Numbered from the stretch's first letter, positions 8,500 to 21,001 are shown. The stretch: DNA of 64,000 nucleotides from Denitromonas iodatirespirans (GCF_018524365.1 NZ_JAEKFT010000009.1:62001-126000), one strand, 5' to 3'. Notes: a model not told the origin generated them from the letters alone. Numbers and translations: made by a program.

Positions 8500-10344
8500 A
8501 TGTTGGGCAGATTGACGGTTGCCGAACGGCTCGGCTTGGGTTTTGGCTTCGTGCTGCTGTTGCTCGTGTCTTCGGTGGTGCTGGGCCTGAACCGGCTGGC
8601 CGCACTCAACGAGACGGTCGACCGCGTGGTGACGCGGGAGCGCGAAAACACCGCGCTCGCCAACCGGACGCTCGATCTGATGAACGAGCAGACGCAGGAC
8701 ACCTTGCTACTGTTTCACGAGGCGGATCCGGCGGCGGTGCGAGCGCGCATCGCGGCGCGGGTCGACCTCATCGGCGCGACGATCGAACAGCTCGACACGC
8801 AACTCGACCATGCGCCCAGTCGGCGCCTACTGGCGCAGGTGCGCGAGGAGCGCAAGGCCTATGTCGCGTCGTTTCTCGAGGCGTCGCGGCTTCGGACGGC
8901 GGGTCGCCGCGCCGATGCTCTGCGCACCATCCTGACCGAGACGGTGCCACGCCTGGATGGCCTCAAGGCGTCGATCGGCACGCTGATCGCCATGCAGGAC
9001 ACGGTGTTGCACGAGACAGCCAACCGCTCGCTCGCGACCTTCGAGCATGCGCGCAGATTGCTGACGGTCTTTCTGGTGGTGGCGGTGATCGCGGCACTGA
9101 TGCTGTCGGGCTGGATCATCCGCGCCGTCATCCGGCCGCTCGGCGGCGAGCCGGAGACCGTCCGCGCCGTGGTCGAGCGCATTGCCGCTGGCGACCTGGA
9201 TAGCCCGATCCCCCTGCGCACGCATGATCGCGACAGCCTGCTCGCTGCGATGCAGACGATGCAGCACAACCTGCGACGGCTGATCGATGAAAGAACGCGT
9301 GGGGAGCAGGCGCTGCGAGACAGCCAGCTGCGCTTCCAGGGCCTGATCGAGACCTTCCGCGACTGGGTATGGGAGGTGGACGAGGCCTGGCGCTACACCT
9401 ACGTCAGCCCTCAGATCCGGCAGATCCTCGGCTATTCGCCGGACGAGCTGATCGGCAAGACACCGTTCGACCTCATGCCGCCCGACGAGGCCGGCCGGGT
9501 GCGCGCACTGGCCGATGCCGCCCGGGCGGCGCTCCATCCCATCGTGGCGCTGGAGAACGTGAATTGGCACAAGAGCGGCCGCCGCGTGGTGCTCGAGAGC
9601 AGCGGCCAGCCGTTTTTCGATGGGCAGGGCCGGCTGCTCGGCTACCGGGGCGTGGACCGGGAAATCACCGATCGCAAGCAGGCCGAGGCGGCCCGCCTGG
9701 CCGAAGCGGAGCGCTTGCGCGACGCGCTGGTGCGCGAGGTGCATCATCGCATCAAGAACAATCTGCAGACCGTGATCGGGCTGCTGCGACGCGAGGCGGA
9801 CAAGCGGCCCGATGCGCGCGCGTCGATCGAATCGGCGATCGCTCAGGTGCAGGCGGTGGCGGTGGTGCATGGCCTCTACGGGCAGGTGACGCGGCATAGC
9901 GTGATGCTGTGCGAGCTGGTGCCGGCGGTGGTGAACAGCGTGTCGGAGCTGAGCGGCGTGCCGATCCACCTGGCGGGGCTGTCGCGCGCCGACGGAAATC
10001 TACTCATCCGCGAGAGCGAAACCGTGGCGGTGGCGCTGGTGCTCAACGAGCTGATGACCAATGCGGTGAAACATGCAGCGCCGGACGCCACCGGTGCGCC
10101 GCCGCGGGTCACCATGCACCGCCATGGCCAGGGCGCGCACGTGTCGATCGAAAACCCCGGCCGGCTGGCGCCCGATTTCGATTTCGACGCGCGACGCGGG
10201 ATCGGGACCGGCCTGGGCCTGGTGCGTGCACTGATTCCGGTGCCCGGCATGCAGGTGTCGTTTCACCAGGCGGACGGTTGGGTTCGCGTCGAGGTGGGCA
10301 TCGATGCGCCGGTCGTGACCGCCGCACCACGCCCTGGCGAGTAG
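8500..10344 (+). CDS. Membrane sensor histidine kinase (4HB sensor-HAMP-PAS-HisKA_2-HATPase)
   Basis: 614 residues: TM1 at about 14-32, a helical periplasmic sensor (35-185), TM2 at about 190-212, HAMP (213-262), PAS (about 275-390), and the HisKA_2 box LVREVHHRIKNNLQT with phospho-acceptor His at 415/416, followed by an ATPase domain (NELMTNAVKHA, then GIGTGLGLVRAL). HisKA_2 kinases usually pair with ANTAR or PhyR-like regulators, so the ANTAR gene just upstream is the probable partner. The first 265 residues closely resemble those of the chemoreceptor encoded next (same opening GRLT-A--RL-LGFG and RPLGGEP at the HAMP start), implying sensor duplication and domain swapping. The 254-bp gap before it shows no clear signal. 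Confidence 0.9.
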   Translation: MLGRLTVAERLGLGFGFVLLLLVSSVVLGLNRLAALNETVDRVVTRERENTALANRTLDLMNEQTQDTLLLFHEADPAAVRARIAARVDLIGATIEQLDTQLDHAPSRRLLAQVREERKAYVASFLEASRLRTAGRRADALRTILTETVPRLDGLKASIGTLIAMQDTVLHETANRSLATFEHARRLLTVFLVVAVIAALMLSGWIIRAVIRPLGGEPETVRAVVERIAAGDLDSPIPLRTHDRDSLLAAMQTMQHNLRRLIDERTRGEQALRDSQLRFQGLIETFRDWVWEVDEAWRYTYVSPQIRQILGYSPDELIGKTPFDLMPPDEAGRVRALADAARAALHPIVALENVNWHKSGRRVVLESSGQPFFDGQGRLLGYRGVDREITDRKQAEAARLAEAERLRDALVREVHHRIKNNLQTVIGLLRREADKRPDARASIESAIAQVQAVAVVHGLYGQVTRHSVMLCELVPAVVNSVSELSGVPIHLAGLSRADGNLLIRESETVAVALVLNELMTNAVKHAAPDATGAPPRVTMHRHGQGAHVSIENPGRLAPDFDFDARRGIGTGLGLVRALIPVPGMQVSFHQADGWVRVEVGIDAPVVTAAPRPGE

Positions 10345-10438
10345 CCCGTTGGGCCGTCCCGGGGGCGGGGCGTGCGGAAGGTCACGGCGGGCGGCGATAT
10401 TCCCGAAGCGAATTTTTACCAGACGCTGGCGTATGGGC

Positions 10439-10465
10439 TAAAGTATGCCCCGGGACCGCCGATTC
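10439..10465 (+). promoter_or_regulatory. Sigma-28 (FliA) promoter of the chemoreceptor gene
   Basis: TAAAGTAT, an 11-bp spacer and GCCGATTC match the flagellar consensus TAAAGTTT-N11-GCCGATAA in 13 of 16 positions with exact spacing. It lies 209 bp before the chemoreceptor ATG, so the leader would be long. This is the main feature of the 329-bp gap 10345-10673. Confidence 0.75.
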
Positions 10466-10673
10466 AATACCCACTGTGCGCGGTCTCATGGCAACTCGTA
10501 TCAGACCCGTACGCCCCGGGCGGCCCATTCCCCGCCGCCCTGGCCGTTGCTGCCGCCTAGACTGACGCGGCGAGTCTTTGCCGGGCCCACTTCCTGCCCT
10601 CCGTGTCGTTCGCGCTGAACCCCTTCCGGACCCTGCCATGGGCCGGCCGGCGCTGCTCTGAGGGCTGACCACC

Positions 10674-12296
10674 ATGTTTGGACGACTCACCATCGCGCTG
10701 CGGCTCACGCTGGGCTTCGGCGTGTTGCTGTGCCTGCTGTTGCTGGCCGTGGCGCTGGGGCTCAACCGCCTCGCATCGCTCGAAGGCATGGTCGAGCGCA
10801 TCGTGGATGTCGATTGGCGCAAGACCGAGCTGGCCAACGACACCATGGATTTGATGAACGCCAACACCCGCGAAACCTTCCTGCTGTTTCATGCGGCGGA
10901 CCCGGCGCCGGTCCGTCAGCGTATCGCGGCCAACGTCAAGGCCATCACTGCCTTGATCGACGAACTCGATGGCTTGCTCTACCTGCCGGAAGGCAAGGCG
11001 ATGCTGGCCGAGATCCGTGGCAAGCGCAAAACCTATGTCGACTCGTTTCTAGAAGTCTCCAGGATGCTCGAAGCGGGCGCGCGCGAGGACGCCTCGCGCC
11101 GCATGGCGAGCGAGACGGTGCCGGCGCTCGACGCCCTGTTGGCTTCGGTGGATCGCCTGATCGACCTGCAAGGCCGCATCCTCGAGCAAAGCGGGGCCGC
11201 CGCCAAGGCCAGCTATGCCAGTGCGCGCAATCAACTGCTGGCTTTCCTCGGTGTGGCGGTGGTGCTGGCGCTGGTGTTGACGCGATGGATCGTGATGGCC
11301 GTGACGCGGCCGCTGGGTGGCGAGCCGGACGAAGCGAAGGCCGCGGTCGACACCATTGCCCGGGGCGATCTGAGCGTCGATATCGCGGTGAGAGATGGCG
11401 ATACGCACAGCCTGCTGGCCGCATTGCGCACCATGCAGGGCAATCTGCGCCAGATGATTCGCGACCTGACCGACAACGCCAACAGCGTTGCCGGCGCGGC
11501 CGAGCAACTGGCGGCCGCTTCGGCGCAGATCGCCAGCAGCTCGGCCCATCAGAGCGACGCCGCCGCCAGCATGGCCAGCGCCGTCGAGCAGATGACGGTC
11601 AGCATCGGCCAGGTCACCGACAGTGCCGGCGAGGCGCGTGAAGTGACGCGCGATGCCGGTGGGCTGTCGCAGGCCGGCAGCGAGGTCATCGTCCGCACGG
11701 TGGCCGAGATGGAGGGTATCGCCCGGACCGTGTCGGAGGCCGCGCGCACCATCCAGGCGGTGGGCGACAGCTCGCAGCGGATCTCGCATGTGGTGCAGGT
11801 CATCCGCGAGGTGGCCGAGCAGACCAATCTGCTGGCGCTCAATGCCGCCATCGAGGCAGCGCGCGCCGGCGAACAGGGGCGCGGTTTCGCGGTGGTGGCC
11901 GACGAGGTGCGCAAGCTGGCCGAGCGCACCGCACAGGCGACCACCGACATCAGCGACATGATCGGCACCATGCAATCCAGCTCGGGCGCGGCGGTGAGCA
12001 CCATGGAGCAGGCCGTGAAGCGGGTCGGCGACGGCGTCGATCTGGCGACCCGGGCGGGCGAGTCGATGCAGGCCATCAGCGGCGGCACGCAGCAGGCGGT
12101 AGCGGCGGTGAACGAGATATCCAGCGCCTTGCGCGAGCAGAGCGTGGCCAGCAACGAGATTGCCGCCAATGTCGAGCGCATTGCGCAGATGTCGGAGGAG
12201 AACAGCGCCGCCACCCGGCAGGCCCATGCCACGGCGGCGCAGCTTCAGGCGCTGGCCGACAGCACGTTGAATGCGGTGCGCGCCTTTCGTCTTTGA
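10674..12296 (+). CDS. Methyl-accepting chemotaxis protein
   Basis: 540 residues: TM1 at about 14-32, a helical-bundle periplasmic sensor, TM2 at about 190-212, HAMP, and a cytoplasmic signalling coiled coil. The conserved hairpin tip that binds CheA/CheW is present ([20 protein letters not shown] followed by [18 protein letters not shown]). It reports a ligand to the flagellar motor through CheA. Its sensor half is a paralogue of that of the kinase encoded upstream, so both may sense the same compound or state. A sigma-28 promoter upstream places it in the flagellar regulon. No CheR-tethering pentapeptide is seen at the C-terminus. Confidence 0.95.
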   Translation: MFGRLTIALRLTLGFGVLLCLLLLAVALGLNRLASLEGMVERIVDVDWRKTELANDTMDLMNANTRETFLLFHAADPAPVRQRIAANVKAITALIDELDGLLYLPEGKAMLAEIRGKRKTYVDSFLEVSRMLEAGAREDASRRMASETVPALDALLASVDRLIDLQGRILEQSGAAAKASYASARNQLLAFLGVAVVLALVLTRWIVMAVTRPLGGEPDEAKAAVDTIARGDLSVDIAVRDGDTHSLLAALRTMQGNLRQMIRDLTDNANSVAGAAEQLAAASAQIASSSAHQSDAAASMASAVEQMTVSIGQVTDSAGEAREVTRDAGGLSQAGSEVIVRTVAEMEGIARTVSEAARTIQAVGDSSQRISHVVQVIREVAEQTNLLALNAAIEAARAGEQGRGFAVVADEVRKLAERTAQATTDISDMIGTMQSSSGAAVSTMEQAVKRVGDGVDLATRAGESMQAISGGTQQAVAAVNEISSALREQSVASNEIAANVERIAQMSEENSAATRQAHATAAQLQALADSTLNAVRAFRL

Positions 12297-12595
12297 GCGT
12301 CGGTGCGGCATGGCGCCGGTGCCTGGGACGGGGGCCCATGACGAGAAGTATTGAGGCCAGTCAATATGGGGAGCGAAAATTCTCTGCTAGTCTTTGGTCG
12401 TAGTATCCAGGATGGGGTTTGCCGTGGTCGTTTCGACCGAGATACTCACCTGTTGTCCGATGTGAGGCGGAGGTTATTGTTGCTGAGAGTTTGCTGTAAC
12501 GACGTATTTATGCGGTGTTTGGCAACTCTGTCGAGATGTCGCTCGGGTGCGCTGCGCTCGTGCCGGCGCTTCGTCCGTCTGCGATTCAACTTTTC

Positions 12596-15500
12596 ATGAA
12601 CATACGACTTTCGTTTTATGTCATGGCTTGTTTGGTGGCCTTGGTATCGGCCGCTGCCGGCTATTGGCAGTTGGCCGACAGCCGGGACAAGCAGAAGGCC
12701 GTCGAATGGATTCAGGCGGCCAACCGGCTGGCCGACGTGGCGCAGCAGACCAGTGCGGCGCTGGCGATGGAGCGGGGCATCACCGCGGCCATTCTCGCCA
12801 ACCCGGCCGCTGCTCAAGCCTCGATGCTGGACGAAATGCACCGTGTGCGTGCCGCGGTGGATGCGCGCCATGCCCGACTCGATGCGACGGCGGCATCCCT
12901 GGCCCGGCGCGACGCAACCCATCCCGTCTTCGCGAAGCTGCACGAGCTGCCGCTGGACCCGCCCCGCATGGCGTCCCTCCGGGCGCAGGTCGACGCGCGC
13001 CTGAGCGGCGAGGACAACGGGCTCGATGCCGACCGGTGGATCGCGCTGATGACGCAGCGCATCGGCAGCCTGCAGGATCTGGCGGCGATCAGCATGCAGC
13101 CGTTGCGTGGCAATCGCTACACGCTGGCCTCCGCGCTGGTCATCAAGGATGTGCTGTTTACCCTCAGCGAATACGCCGGACGCGAGCGCGCGGCCATCGG
13201 CGTGGCCATTGCCGGTCATGCGCCCTTGAGCGCGTATGCGTGGCGCACGCTGGAGGATCAGCGGGTGGTGGCCGACCGGGCACGGCAACGTGCCGAGGCC
13301 ATCCTGGCGCACCTGCCGGGCACGCCGCAACTGATGCAGGCACGGCTGCGCTTCGAAGCCGACTACCTGGGCCGCTATGAGGCGCTGCGCGCGCAGATCA
13401 TGGCCCGCAGCCTGGCCGGCGAGCCCTATCCGGTGGACGCCGGAGAGTGGTATCGCGAGGCCACCAACGGAGTCGACGCCATTCTCGGATTGTCCTCGGC
13501 GCTGAGCGCCCAGTTCGACGCGGACATCGCCCAGCTGCGCACCCATGCCGTCAATACCCAAGGCATGCTGATCCTGCTGTTCATGGCCATGGCCGTGTTG
13601 TTCGGTGTGGCCGTGCAAGGCGTGCGCCGTCGCGTGCTGCATCCGCTGCTGACACTGGAGCGTGCGGCGGCAACCATCGCCGCGGGCGATCTCACCCAGG
13701 CGCTGCCGGCACAGCGGCCCGACGAACTGGGCCGGCTCGGCGAGGCCTTCGAACGCATGCGCCAGACCCTGCTGGCCGACCGGCACCAGCGCGAGCGCGA
13801 CACCGAGGCGCTGCGCAAGCTCGATGCGCTGATCGAGCAAAGCGCCAGTGCGATGATCGTCACCGACGCGCATGGCGTCATCGAGTATGCCAACACGCCA
13901 TTCACCGCCATCACCGGCTACACGCGCGAGGAGGCCATCGGTCGCAAGGCCGGCTTCTGGCGTTCCGAGCGCACCGCCGCCGCCTTGTACCGCGAGATGT
14001 GGGAGGCCGCGCTGAGCGGCAAGGTGTGGGAAGGCGAGATGATCAACCGGCGCAAGAACGGCGAGTTGTACTGGGCTTCGATGCTGCTCAGCCCGGTCAC
14101 TGACGACACGGGGCAGATCACGCATTTCATCAGCATCCAGAGCGACATCAGCGAACGCCGGCGCATCGAGGAGCGGCTCAACTTCCTGTCTGCCTACGAC
14201 GAACTGACCGGCCTGCCCAACCGTAGCCTGCTGGCCCAGCGCTTTGCCGAGATCCATGCGGAGGCCGAGCACCGGGGGACGATGATCGGCTTCATCACCA
14301 TCGGCATCGGCCGCTTCAAGCGCATCAACGACAGCCTCGGGCGCGACGTGGGCGACCAGTTGCTCAAGGTGATCGCCCAGCGGCTGGGCGACTGCGTGGC
14401 GGCGGGCGACACGGTGTCGCGCCACGGCGGCACCGAGTTCGTGGTGATGACGCCCGAACTCCTGCTGCGCGACACGCTGCACGAAAAAGTCACGCGCATC
14501 ATCGAGACCTTGAACCTGCCCGTCGTCATCCAGGGCGAACGCCTGCAGCCGAGCATCAACGCCGGCGTCAGCATGATGCCGCAGGACGGGGGGAATCTCG
14601 ACGTGCTGCTGCGCAAGGCCACCATCGCCCTGCACCATGCCGAGCGCCACGGCCTCGGCGTCTGCCTGTGCACCGAAGCGCTCGACCAGGATGCCCAGGA
14701 ACGGCTGGCGCTCGAGGGCGCGCTGCGCAGCGCGCTGGAGTCCTGTGCGCTCGAACTGCACTACCAGCCCAAGGTGGATCTGATCACCGGCCGCATCGTC
14801 GGCGTCGAGGCCCTGGCGCGCTGGGCGCACCCGCTCACCCACGAGCAGGTGCCGCCGTCGCGCTTCATCCCGATCGCCGAAGAGAGCGGGCTGATTCAGC
14901 ATCTGGGCGCCTGGGCGCTGCGCCAGGCCTGTCTGCAGAACAAGGCCTGGCTCGATGCCGGGCTGCCGCGCATCGTGGTGGCGGTCAACCTCTCGGCCAA
15001 CCAGTTGAGTCAGCCGAACCTGGTCGAGGCCGTGGCCGAGATCCTGCGCGAAACCGGTCTTCCGCCCTCGCTGCTCGAACTCGAACTGACCGAAAGCGCG
15101 CTGATGGAAGACCCCGAGCAGGCCAACGACGTGCTGCGCCGCCTCAAGGCGCTTGGCCTGCGCCTGGCCATCGATGACTTCGGCACCGGCTACTCCAGCC
15201 TCGCCTATCTCAGCGAGTTTCCGGTCGACCAGCTCAAGATCGATCGCCGCTTCATCACGCAGATCGCCACCGACGCGGCGTCCGAAGCCATCTCCACCTC
15301 GGTCATCGCCCTGGCGCACCAGATGGGCCTGCGGGTCATTGCCGAAGGGGTCGAGACCGAGGAGCAACTCGAATTCCTCAACCGCCACGGCTGCGACGAA
15401 ATCCAGGGCTACTACTACAGCGCCCCGATGCCCGCCTCGGCCTGCGCCGTGCTGCTGGCCAGCGGCAAGAAACTGATTGCAGCCGACGCCACCGTCGCCC

Positions 15501-15964
15501 GAACCCTGCTGGTGGTGGACGACGAACCCGCCGTGCTGGCGATGATGACGCTCGCCCTCGACGGTCAGGGCTACCGCGTGCTCACCGCCCGCAGCGCCCG
15601 CGAAGCGCTGGCCCTGCTGGCCAGCAACGAGGTGCAAGTCCTCGTCACCGACCAGCGCATGCCCGACATGGACGGCGCCGAGCTGCTTGCGCGGGTCGGC
15701 ACCCGCTACCCCGACATGCTGCGCATCGTGATCTCCGGCCATGCCGAATCCGAACTGCTGCATGCCGCGGTGAGCAGTGGCGAGATCTACAAGTTCTTTA
15801 CCAAACCCTGGGACGAAGCGCGCCTGCGCCACCAGATCCTCGAAGCATTCCGCGACCAGGCCGCCCGCGTCGCGTCGCGCCGGGCGGCTGGCGCGGGGCA
15901 GGCCGTGCGCCCGAGCGATGCGGCGCCGATGCCGGTTTCCGAGGCCGAGCCCAAGCGCCGCTGA
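12596..15964 (+). CDS. Hybrid c-di-GMP signalling protein (sensor-HAMP-PAS-GGDEF*-EAL-REC)
   Basis: 1122 residues from the ATG at 12596. TM1 (about 6-24) and TM2 (about 320-340) bracket a periplasmic region with SAALAMERGITAAIL, like nitrate/nitrite-sensing (NIT) domains. Then come HAMP, PAS (about 410-520), a GGDEF domain whose active-site loop reads GGTEF (611-615, Thr replacing the metal-binding acidic residue), an EAL domain with intact motifs (VEALARW with Glu738, DDFGTGYSSLAYL, EGVETEEQ), and a C-terminal receiver with Asp1019. Expected activity is c-di-GMP hydrolysis, with the GGDEF part perhaps sensing GTP. A receiver at the C-terminus is unusual. An ATG 27 codons earlier is possible but adds no recognisable sequence. 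Nothing certain was seen in 12297-12595. Confidence 0.9.
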   Translation: MNIRLSFYVMACLVALVSAAAGYWQLADSRDKQKAVEWIQAANRLADVAQQTSAALAMERGITAAILANPAAAQASMLDEMHRVRAAVDARHARLDATAASLARRDATHPVFAKLHELPLDPPRMASLRAQVDARLSGEDNGLDADRWIALMTQRIGSLQDLAAISMQPLRGNRYTLASALVIKDVLFTLSEYAGRERAAIGVAIAGHAPLSAYAWRTLEDQRVVADRARQRAEAILAHLPGTPQLMQARLRFEADYLGRYEALRAQIMARSLAGEPYPVDAGEWYREATNGVDAILGLSSALSAQFDADIAQLRTHAVNTQGMLILLFMAMAVLFGVAVQGVRRRVLHPLLTLERAAATIAAGDLTQALPAQRPDELGRLGEAFERMRQTLLADRHQRERDTEALRKLDALIEQSASAMIVTDAHGVIEYANTPFTAITGYTREEAIGRKAGFWRSERTAAALYREMWEAALSGKVWEGEMINRRKNGELYWASMLLSPVTDDTGQITHFISIQSDISERRRIEERLNFLSAYDELTGLPNRSLLAQRFAEIHAEAEHRGTMIGFITIGIGRFKRINDSLGRDVGDQLLKVIAQRLGDCVAAGDTVSRHGGTEFVVMTPELLLRDTLHEKVTRIIETLNLPVVIQGERLQPSINAGVSMMPQDGGNLDVLLRKATIALHHAERHGLGVCLCTEALDQDAQERLALEGALRSALESCALELHYQPKVDLITGRIVGVEALARWAHPLTHEQVPPSRFIPIAEESGLIQHLGAWALRQACLQNKAWLDAGLPRIVVAVNLSANQLSQPNLVEAVAEILRETGLPPSLLELELTESALMEDPEQANDVLRRLKALGLRLAIDDFGTGYSSLAYLSEFPVDQLKIDRRFITQIATDAASEAISTSVIALAHQMGLRVIAEGVETEEQLEFLNRHGCDEIQGYYYSAPMPASACAVLLASGKKLIAADATVARTLLVVDDEPAVLAMMTLALDGQGYRVLTARSAREALALLASNEVQVLVTDQRMPDMDGAELLARVGTRYPDMLRIVISGHAESELLHAAVSSGEIYKFFTKPWDEARLRHQILEAFRDQAARVASRRAAGAGQAVRPSDAAPMPVSEAEPKRR

Positions 15965-16016
15965 GCGGCCCCGGCACTGACGCCCTCGCAGCGTTTGGGG
16001 GAGGGCGGTTCGGCGC

Positions 16017-16496
16017 TCAGCGCCCCGCCGGAAAATTCTCCCGCACCCGCTGGCCGATGCGCGCCAGCAAGGCCCGGCCGGCCTCGGCGCCGGGGGAATG
16101 GCCGGCGGGCGGGCGGTAGACGAGGTGGATGCGCGTGTCCTCGCCGGCGCCCAGTTGATACAGACCGATGGTGAGCGGGCAAAGGGCGATGTTTTCGGCC
16201 GTCTCGCGCACCAGCCGGGCCGCCACCTGCACGCTGCAGAAGGCGAAGACTTCGGCATGGCGATACACCGCCGCACCGTGGTGCACATCGGCATCGGTGC
16301 GTGTCAGCATGGCGCCGAAATTGCTCACCGAGGCCACGCGCAGGCCTTCGTCGATGATCGCGTCGTCGAGCGCGATGCGGGCGGTGGCGTAGTCGTCGGT
16401 GGGCAGGCGCTGATGGACGATGTCGTCGGCCCGCGCCGGTGTGCCGAGGGCGAGTGTCAGGCTCAAGGCGGCGAGTAGTTGCGGCAGTCGGGGCAT
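16017..16496 (-). CDS. Secreted DUF302 domain protein
   Basis: 159 residues with a signal peptide (MPRLPQLLAALSLTLALGTPARA, cleavage near 23). The mature part has the DUF302 pattern: a single alpha/beta domain beginning with a segment where the chain is presented as a 'time-varying' pair (ATARIALDDAIIDEGLRVASVSNFGAML) followed by VFAFCSVQVAARLV. DUF302 proteins are small periplasmic or cytoplasmic proteins of unknown function, often near sulfur or redox genes. It lies 104 bp downstream of the porin gene but beyond that gene's terminator, so it probably has its own promoter. Confidence 0.7.
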   Translation of the reverse strand: MPRLPQLLAALSLTLALGTPARADDIVHQRLPTDDYATARIALDDAIIDEGLRVASVSNFGAMLTRTDADVHHGAAVYRHAEVFAFCSVQVAARLVRETAENIALCPLTIGLYQLGAGEDTRIHLVYRPPAGHSPGAEAGRALLARIGQRVRENFPAGR

Positions 16497-16539
16497 GGCG
16501 GTTTCCCGAAAGTGGAGCGTCGATTCTACCGGCGCTGGC

Positions 16540-16567
16540 AAAAAAAGACGGCGCCCGAAGGCGCCGT
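16540..16567 (-). terminator. Intrinsic terminator of the porin gene
   Basis: On the minus strand ACGGCGCC-TTCG-GGCGCCGT is followed by a run of seven T. It lies 33 bp beyond the porin stop codon. Confidence 0.9.
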
Positions 16568-16600
16568 TCAAGTCGAGGGAGATCGTCTGCTCGTGTGGGT

Positions 16601-17773
16601 TTAGAAGAAGACGATGCCCCCGAGGGAGATGGTGCGCGTCTTCAGATCGCCGTTGCCGCCGGAGTTGATGGCGTCCGGGCCGGTGGCCTTTTCCTGGTTG
16701 TATTCGGCCACCAGGGTGATGTACTTGTTGAGCGTGTGATAGACGCCCAGCGTGGTGCCGCGGAACTTGTTGCTGCCGGTCAGCGTGCCGCCTTTGTCCT
16801 TGTTCTCGCCGTAGTTCAGGCCGAGCTTGGTCTTGCCGAACTTGTAGGTGCCTTGCACGAAGTAGCCGGAGCTGTCGGTCTCGCCGTTGGGCGAGTGGAA
16901 CAGCGCGCCGACGGTCGACAGGCCCAGGCCCTTGCCGTTGAAGCCGTAGGCCATCGCCTCGAACTGGCCGAAGGCCATCTTGGCGCCGAGCTCGAAGCCG
17001 CGGGCGCTGAAGGTGTCGGTGTTCGACAGGCCTTCGTCGGTGCTCTGATGGATCAGGCCGGCCCACACCGAGCCCGGGTTGTTGCCTTTCCAGTCATAGC
17101 TGGCGATGGCTTGCAGGCCCGGGGTGGAGGTTTCGCCGCTGCCGATGAAGTCGCTCGGCTGGAAGATGCCGACAGAGGCCGAGAAGCCGCTCATGTCCGG
17201 CGTGGTGTAGGTGATCTGCGGCTGGAAGCCGGTGTACATGTAGCCGTGGCCGATCATGCCGAAGGTGGTGTTGAACGGGATCGAGGCGTTGGTGTTGCCG
17301 CCCAGGCCGAGCAGGGTCATGTCGGAGAGGATCACCTTCTGGCCGAACAGGCCGATGTCGCGACCGATCTTGACCGTGCCCATGTCGGCGTTGCCGAACT
17401 GGAAGTACAGGTTGCGCACGTCGATCTGCGAGTACGGGTCCTGGCGGCCGCTGCCGCTCTTCGAGATCGGCAGGCCGACCACGCTCGAATCGTTGTTCAG
17501 GCCCGGGGCGAAGCCCACGTGTGCCTTGATGTCCAGCCCTTCGGCCTTGGTGGTGAACACGAAGTTGATCCAGCCCGGCAGCAGCCCGTTGGTGATGCCC
17601 GAGTTGTTGACCTTGCCGCGATCGTCCTCGGCGGTGCGGAAGGCGTAGAAGCCGTTGACCGTGGCGTTGATGTCCAGCGTCTTGTCGCCTTCGCTGAAGC
17701 TGACCGCGCCGGCGGTGCCGGATGCAGCGATGAGGGCCACGCCGATGGCGCGAGCGATGAGCGTTTTTTGCAT
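16601..17773 (-). CDS. Outer-membrane porin
   Basis: 390 residues: signal peptide of about 22 residues, then a beta-barrel with alternating patterns and a C-terminal Phe (GGIVFF) as needed for BAM recognition. Segments such as FQFGNADMGTVKIGRDIGLFGQ, and an aromatic, glycine-rich composition fit trimeric general porins of betaproteobacteria (Porin_4-like group). It would let small solutes cross the outer membrane; specificity is unknown. Ribosome site GGAGACG precedes the ATG. It is divergent from the acyl-AMP ligase fusion and is followed by a strong terminator. Confidence 0.85.
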   Translation of the reverse strand: MQKTLIARAIGVALIAASGTAGAVSFSEGDKTLDINATVNGFYAFRTAEDDRGKVNNSGITNGLLPGWINFVFTTKAEGLDIKAHVGFAPGLNNDSSVVGLPISKSGSGRQDPYSQIDVRNLYFQFGNADMGTVKIGRDIGLFGQKVILSDMTLLGLGGNTNASIPFNTTFGMIGHGYMYTGFQPQITYTTPDMSGFSASVGIFQPSDFIGSGETSTPGLQAIASYDWKGNNPGSVWAGLIHQSTDEGLSNTDTFSARGFELGAKMAFGQFEAMAYGFNGKGLGLSTVGALFHSPNGETDSSGYFVQGTYKFGKTKLGLNYGENKDKGGTLTGSNKFRGTTLGVYHTLNKYITLVAEYNQEKATGPDAINSGGNGDLKTRTISLGGIVFF

Positions 17774-17906
17774 GTGATCGTCTCCGATACTTAGTCTTTA
17801 TTGAATGTCCGCGACATTGCGCGGTCGCCTCCCTGTGGCGGATGTGCTCCACCCCGTCACGGCGCGAACGATCAGTCGCGATCTTCGTGCCCGCGCCGCG
17901 AGCACT

Positions 17907-17931
17907 GCTCGTTTCATCAGGCGAAACGAGC
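17907..17931. repeat. Inverted repeat GCTCGTTTC-N7-GAAACGAGC
   Basis: Perfect 9-bp arms. It lies 134 bp before the porin start, so it could be an operator, or a hairpin of a small transcript that ends at the terminator just downstream. Confidence 0.55.
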
Positions 17932-17933
17932 GC

Positions 17934-17957
17934 AAAGCCCGCATCGATGCGGGTTTT
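17934..17957 (+). terminator. Orphan intrinsic terminator
   Basis: AAAGCCCGCATCGATGCGGG followed by TTTT forms a perfect 8-bp stem. No gene upstream on the plus strand needs it, since the porin reads away; the A-run on the left would allow use on the minus strand as well. Confidence 0.6.
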
Positions 17958-18193
17958 CGCCAGCGGGTCATTCAAAAGGGGTGCGCGGCCGCGGCCGGGC
18001 GGCTGTCCAGCAAATGGACAGTGGTGCTGCGCGATGGGGCAGGTGCCCGGCCGGCGGGGTGACGCATGCCAGTTCTGCGGCACACGAAAACACCGGCCGC
18101 GCCACGACGGCGAAGGCCTGCGCGGGCAACTTGCCCATCGCCGTGGGCGGACGCTATGGTGAAGCGTCCCCGGACTGAGCACCGGAGCTTCGC

Positions 18194-20989
<2,796 letters not shown>

Positions 20990-21001
20990 GGGCATGGCAT
21001 G

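Larger units (their letters stand above)
17774..18193. other. 420-bp intergenic region between porin and acyl-ligase genes
   Basis: It should hold promoters of both divergent genes. Two structured elements are visible: a 9-bp inverted repeat (17907-17931) and, directly after it, a perfect GC-rich hairpin with a T-run (17934-17957). No convincing open frame or tRNA is present. A small RNA ending at the hairpin is possible. Confidence 0.5.

Noticed and set aside
12446-16294. Antisense open frame of about 1280 codons over the PAS-GGDEF-EAL-REC gene
   Set aside because: It is a GC-rich shadow: the plus strand carries recognisable domains throughout, and the minus-strand product has no domain and is biased to Gln/Ala/Arg/His.
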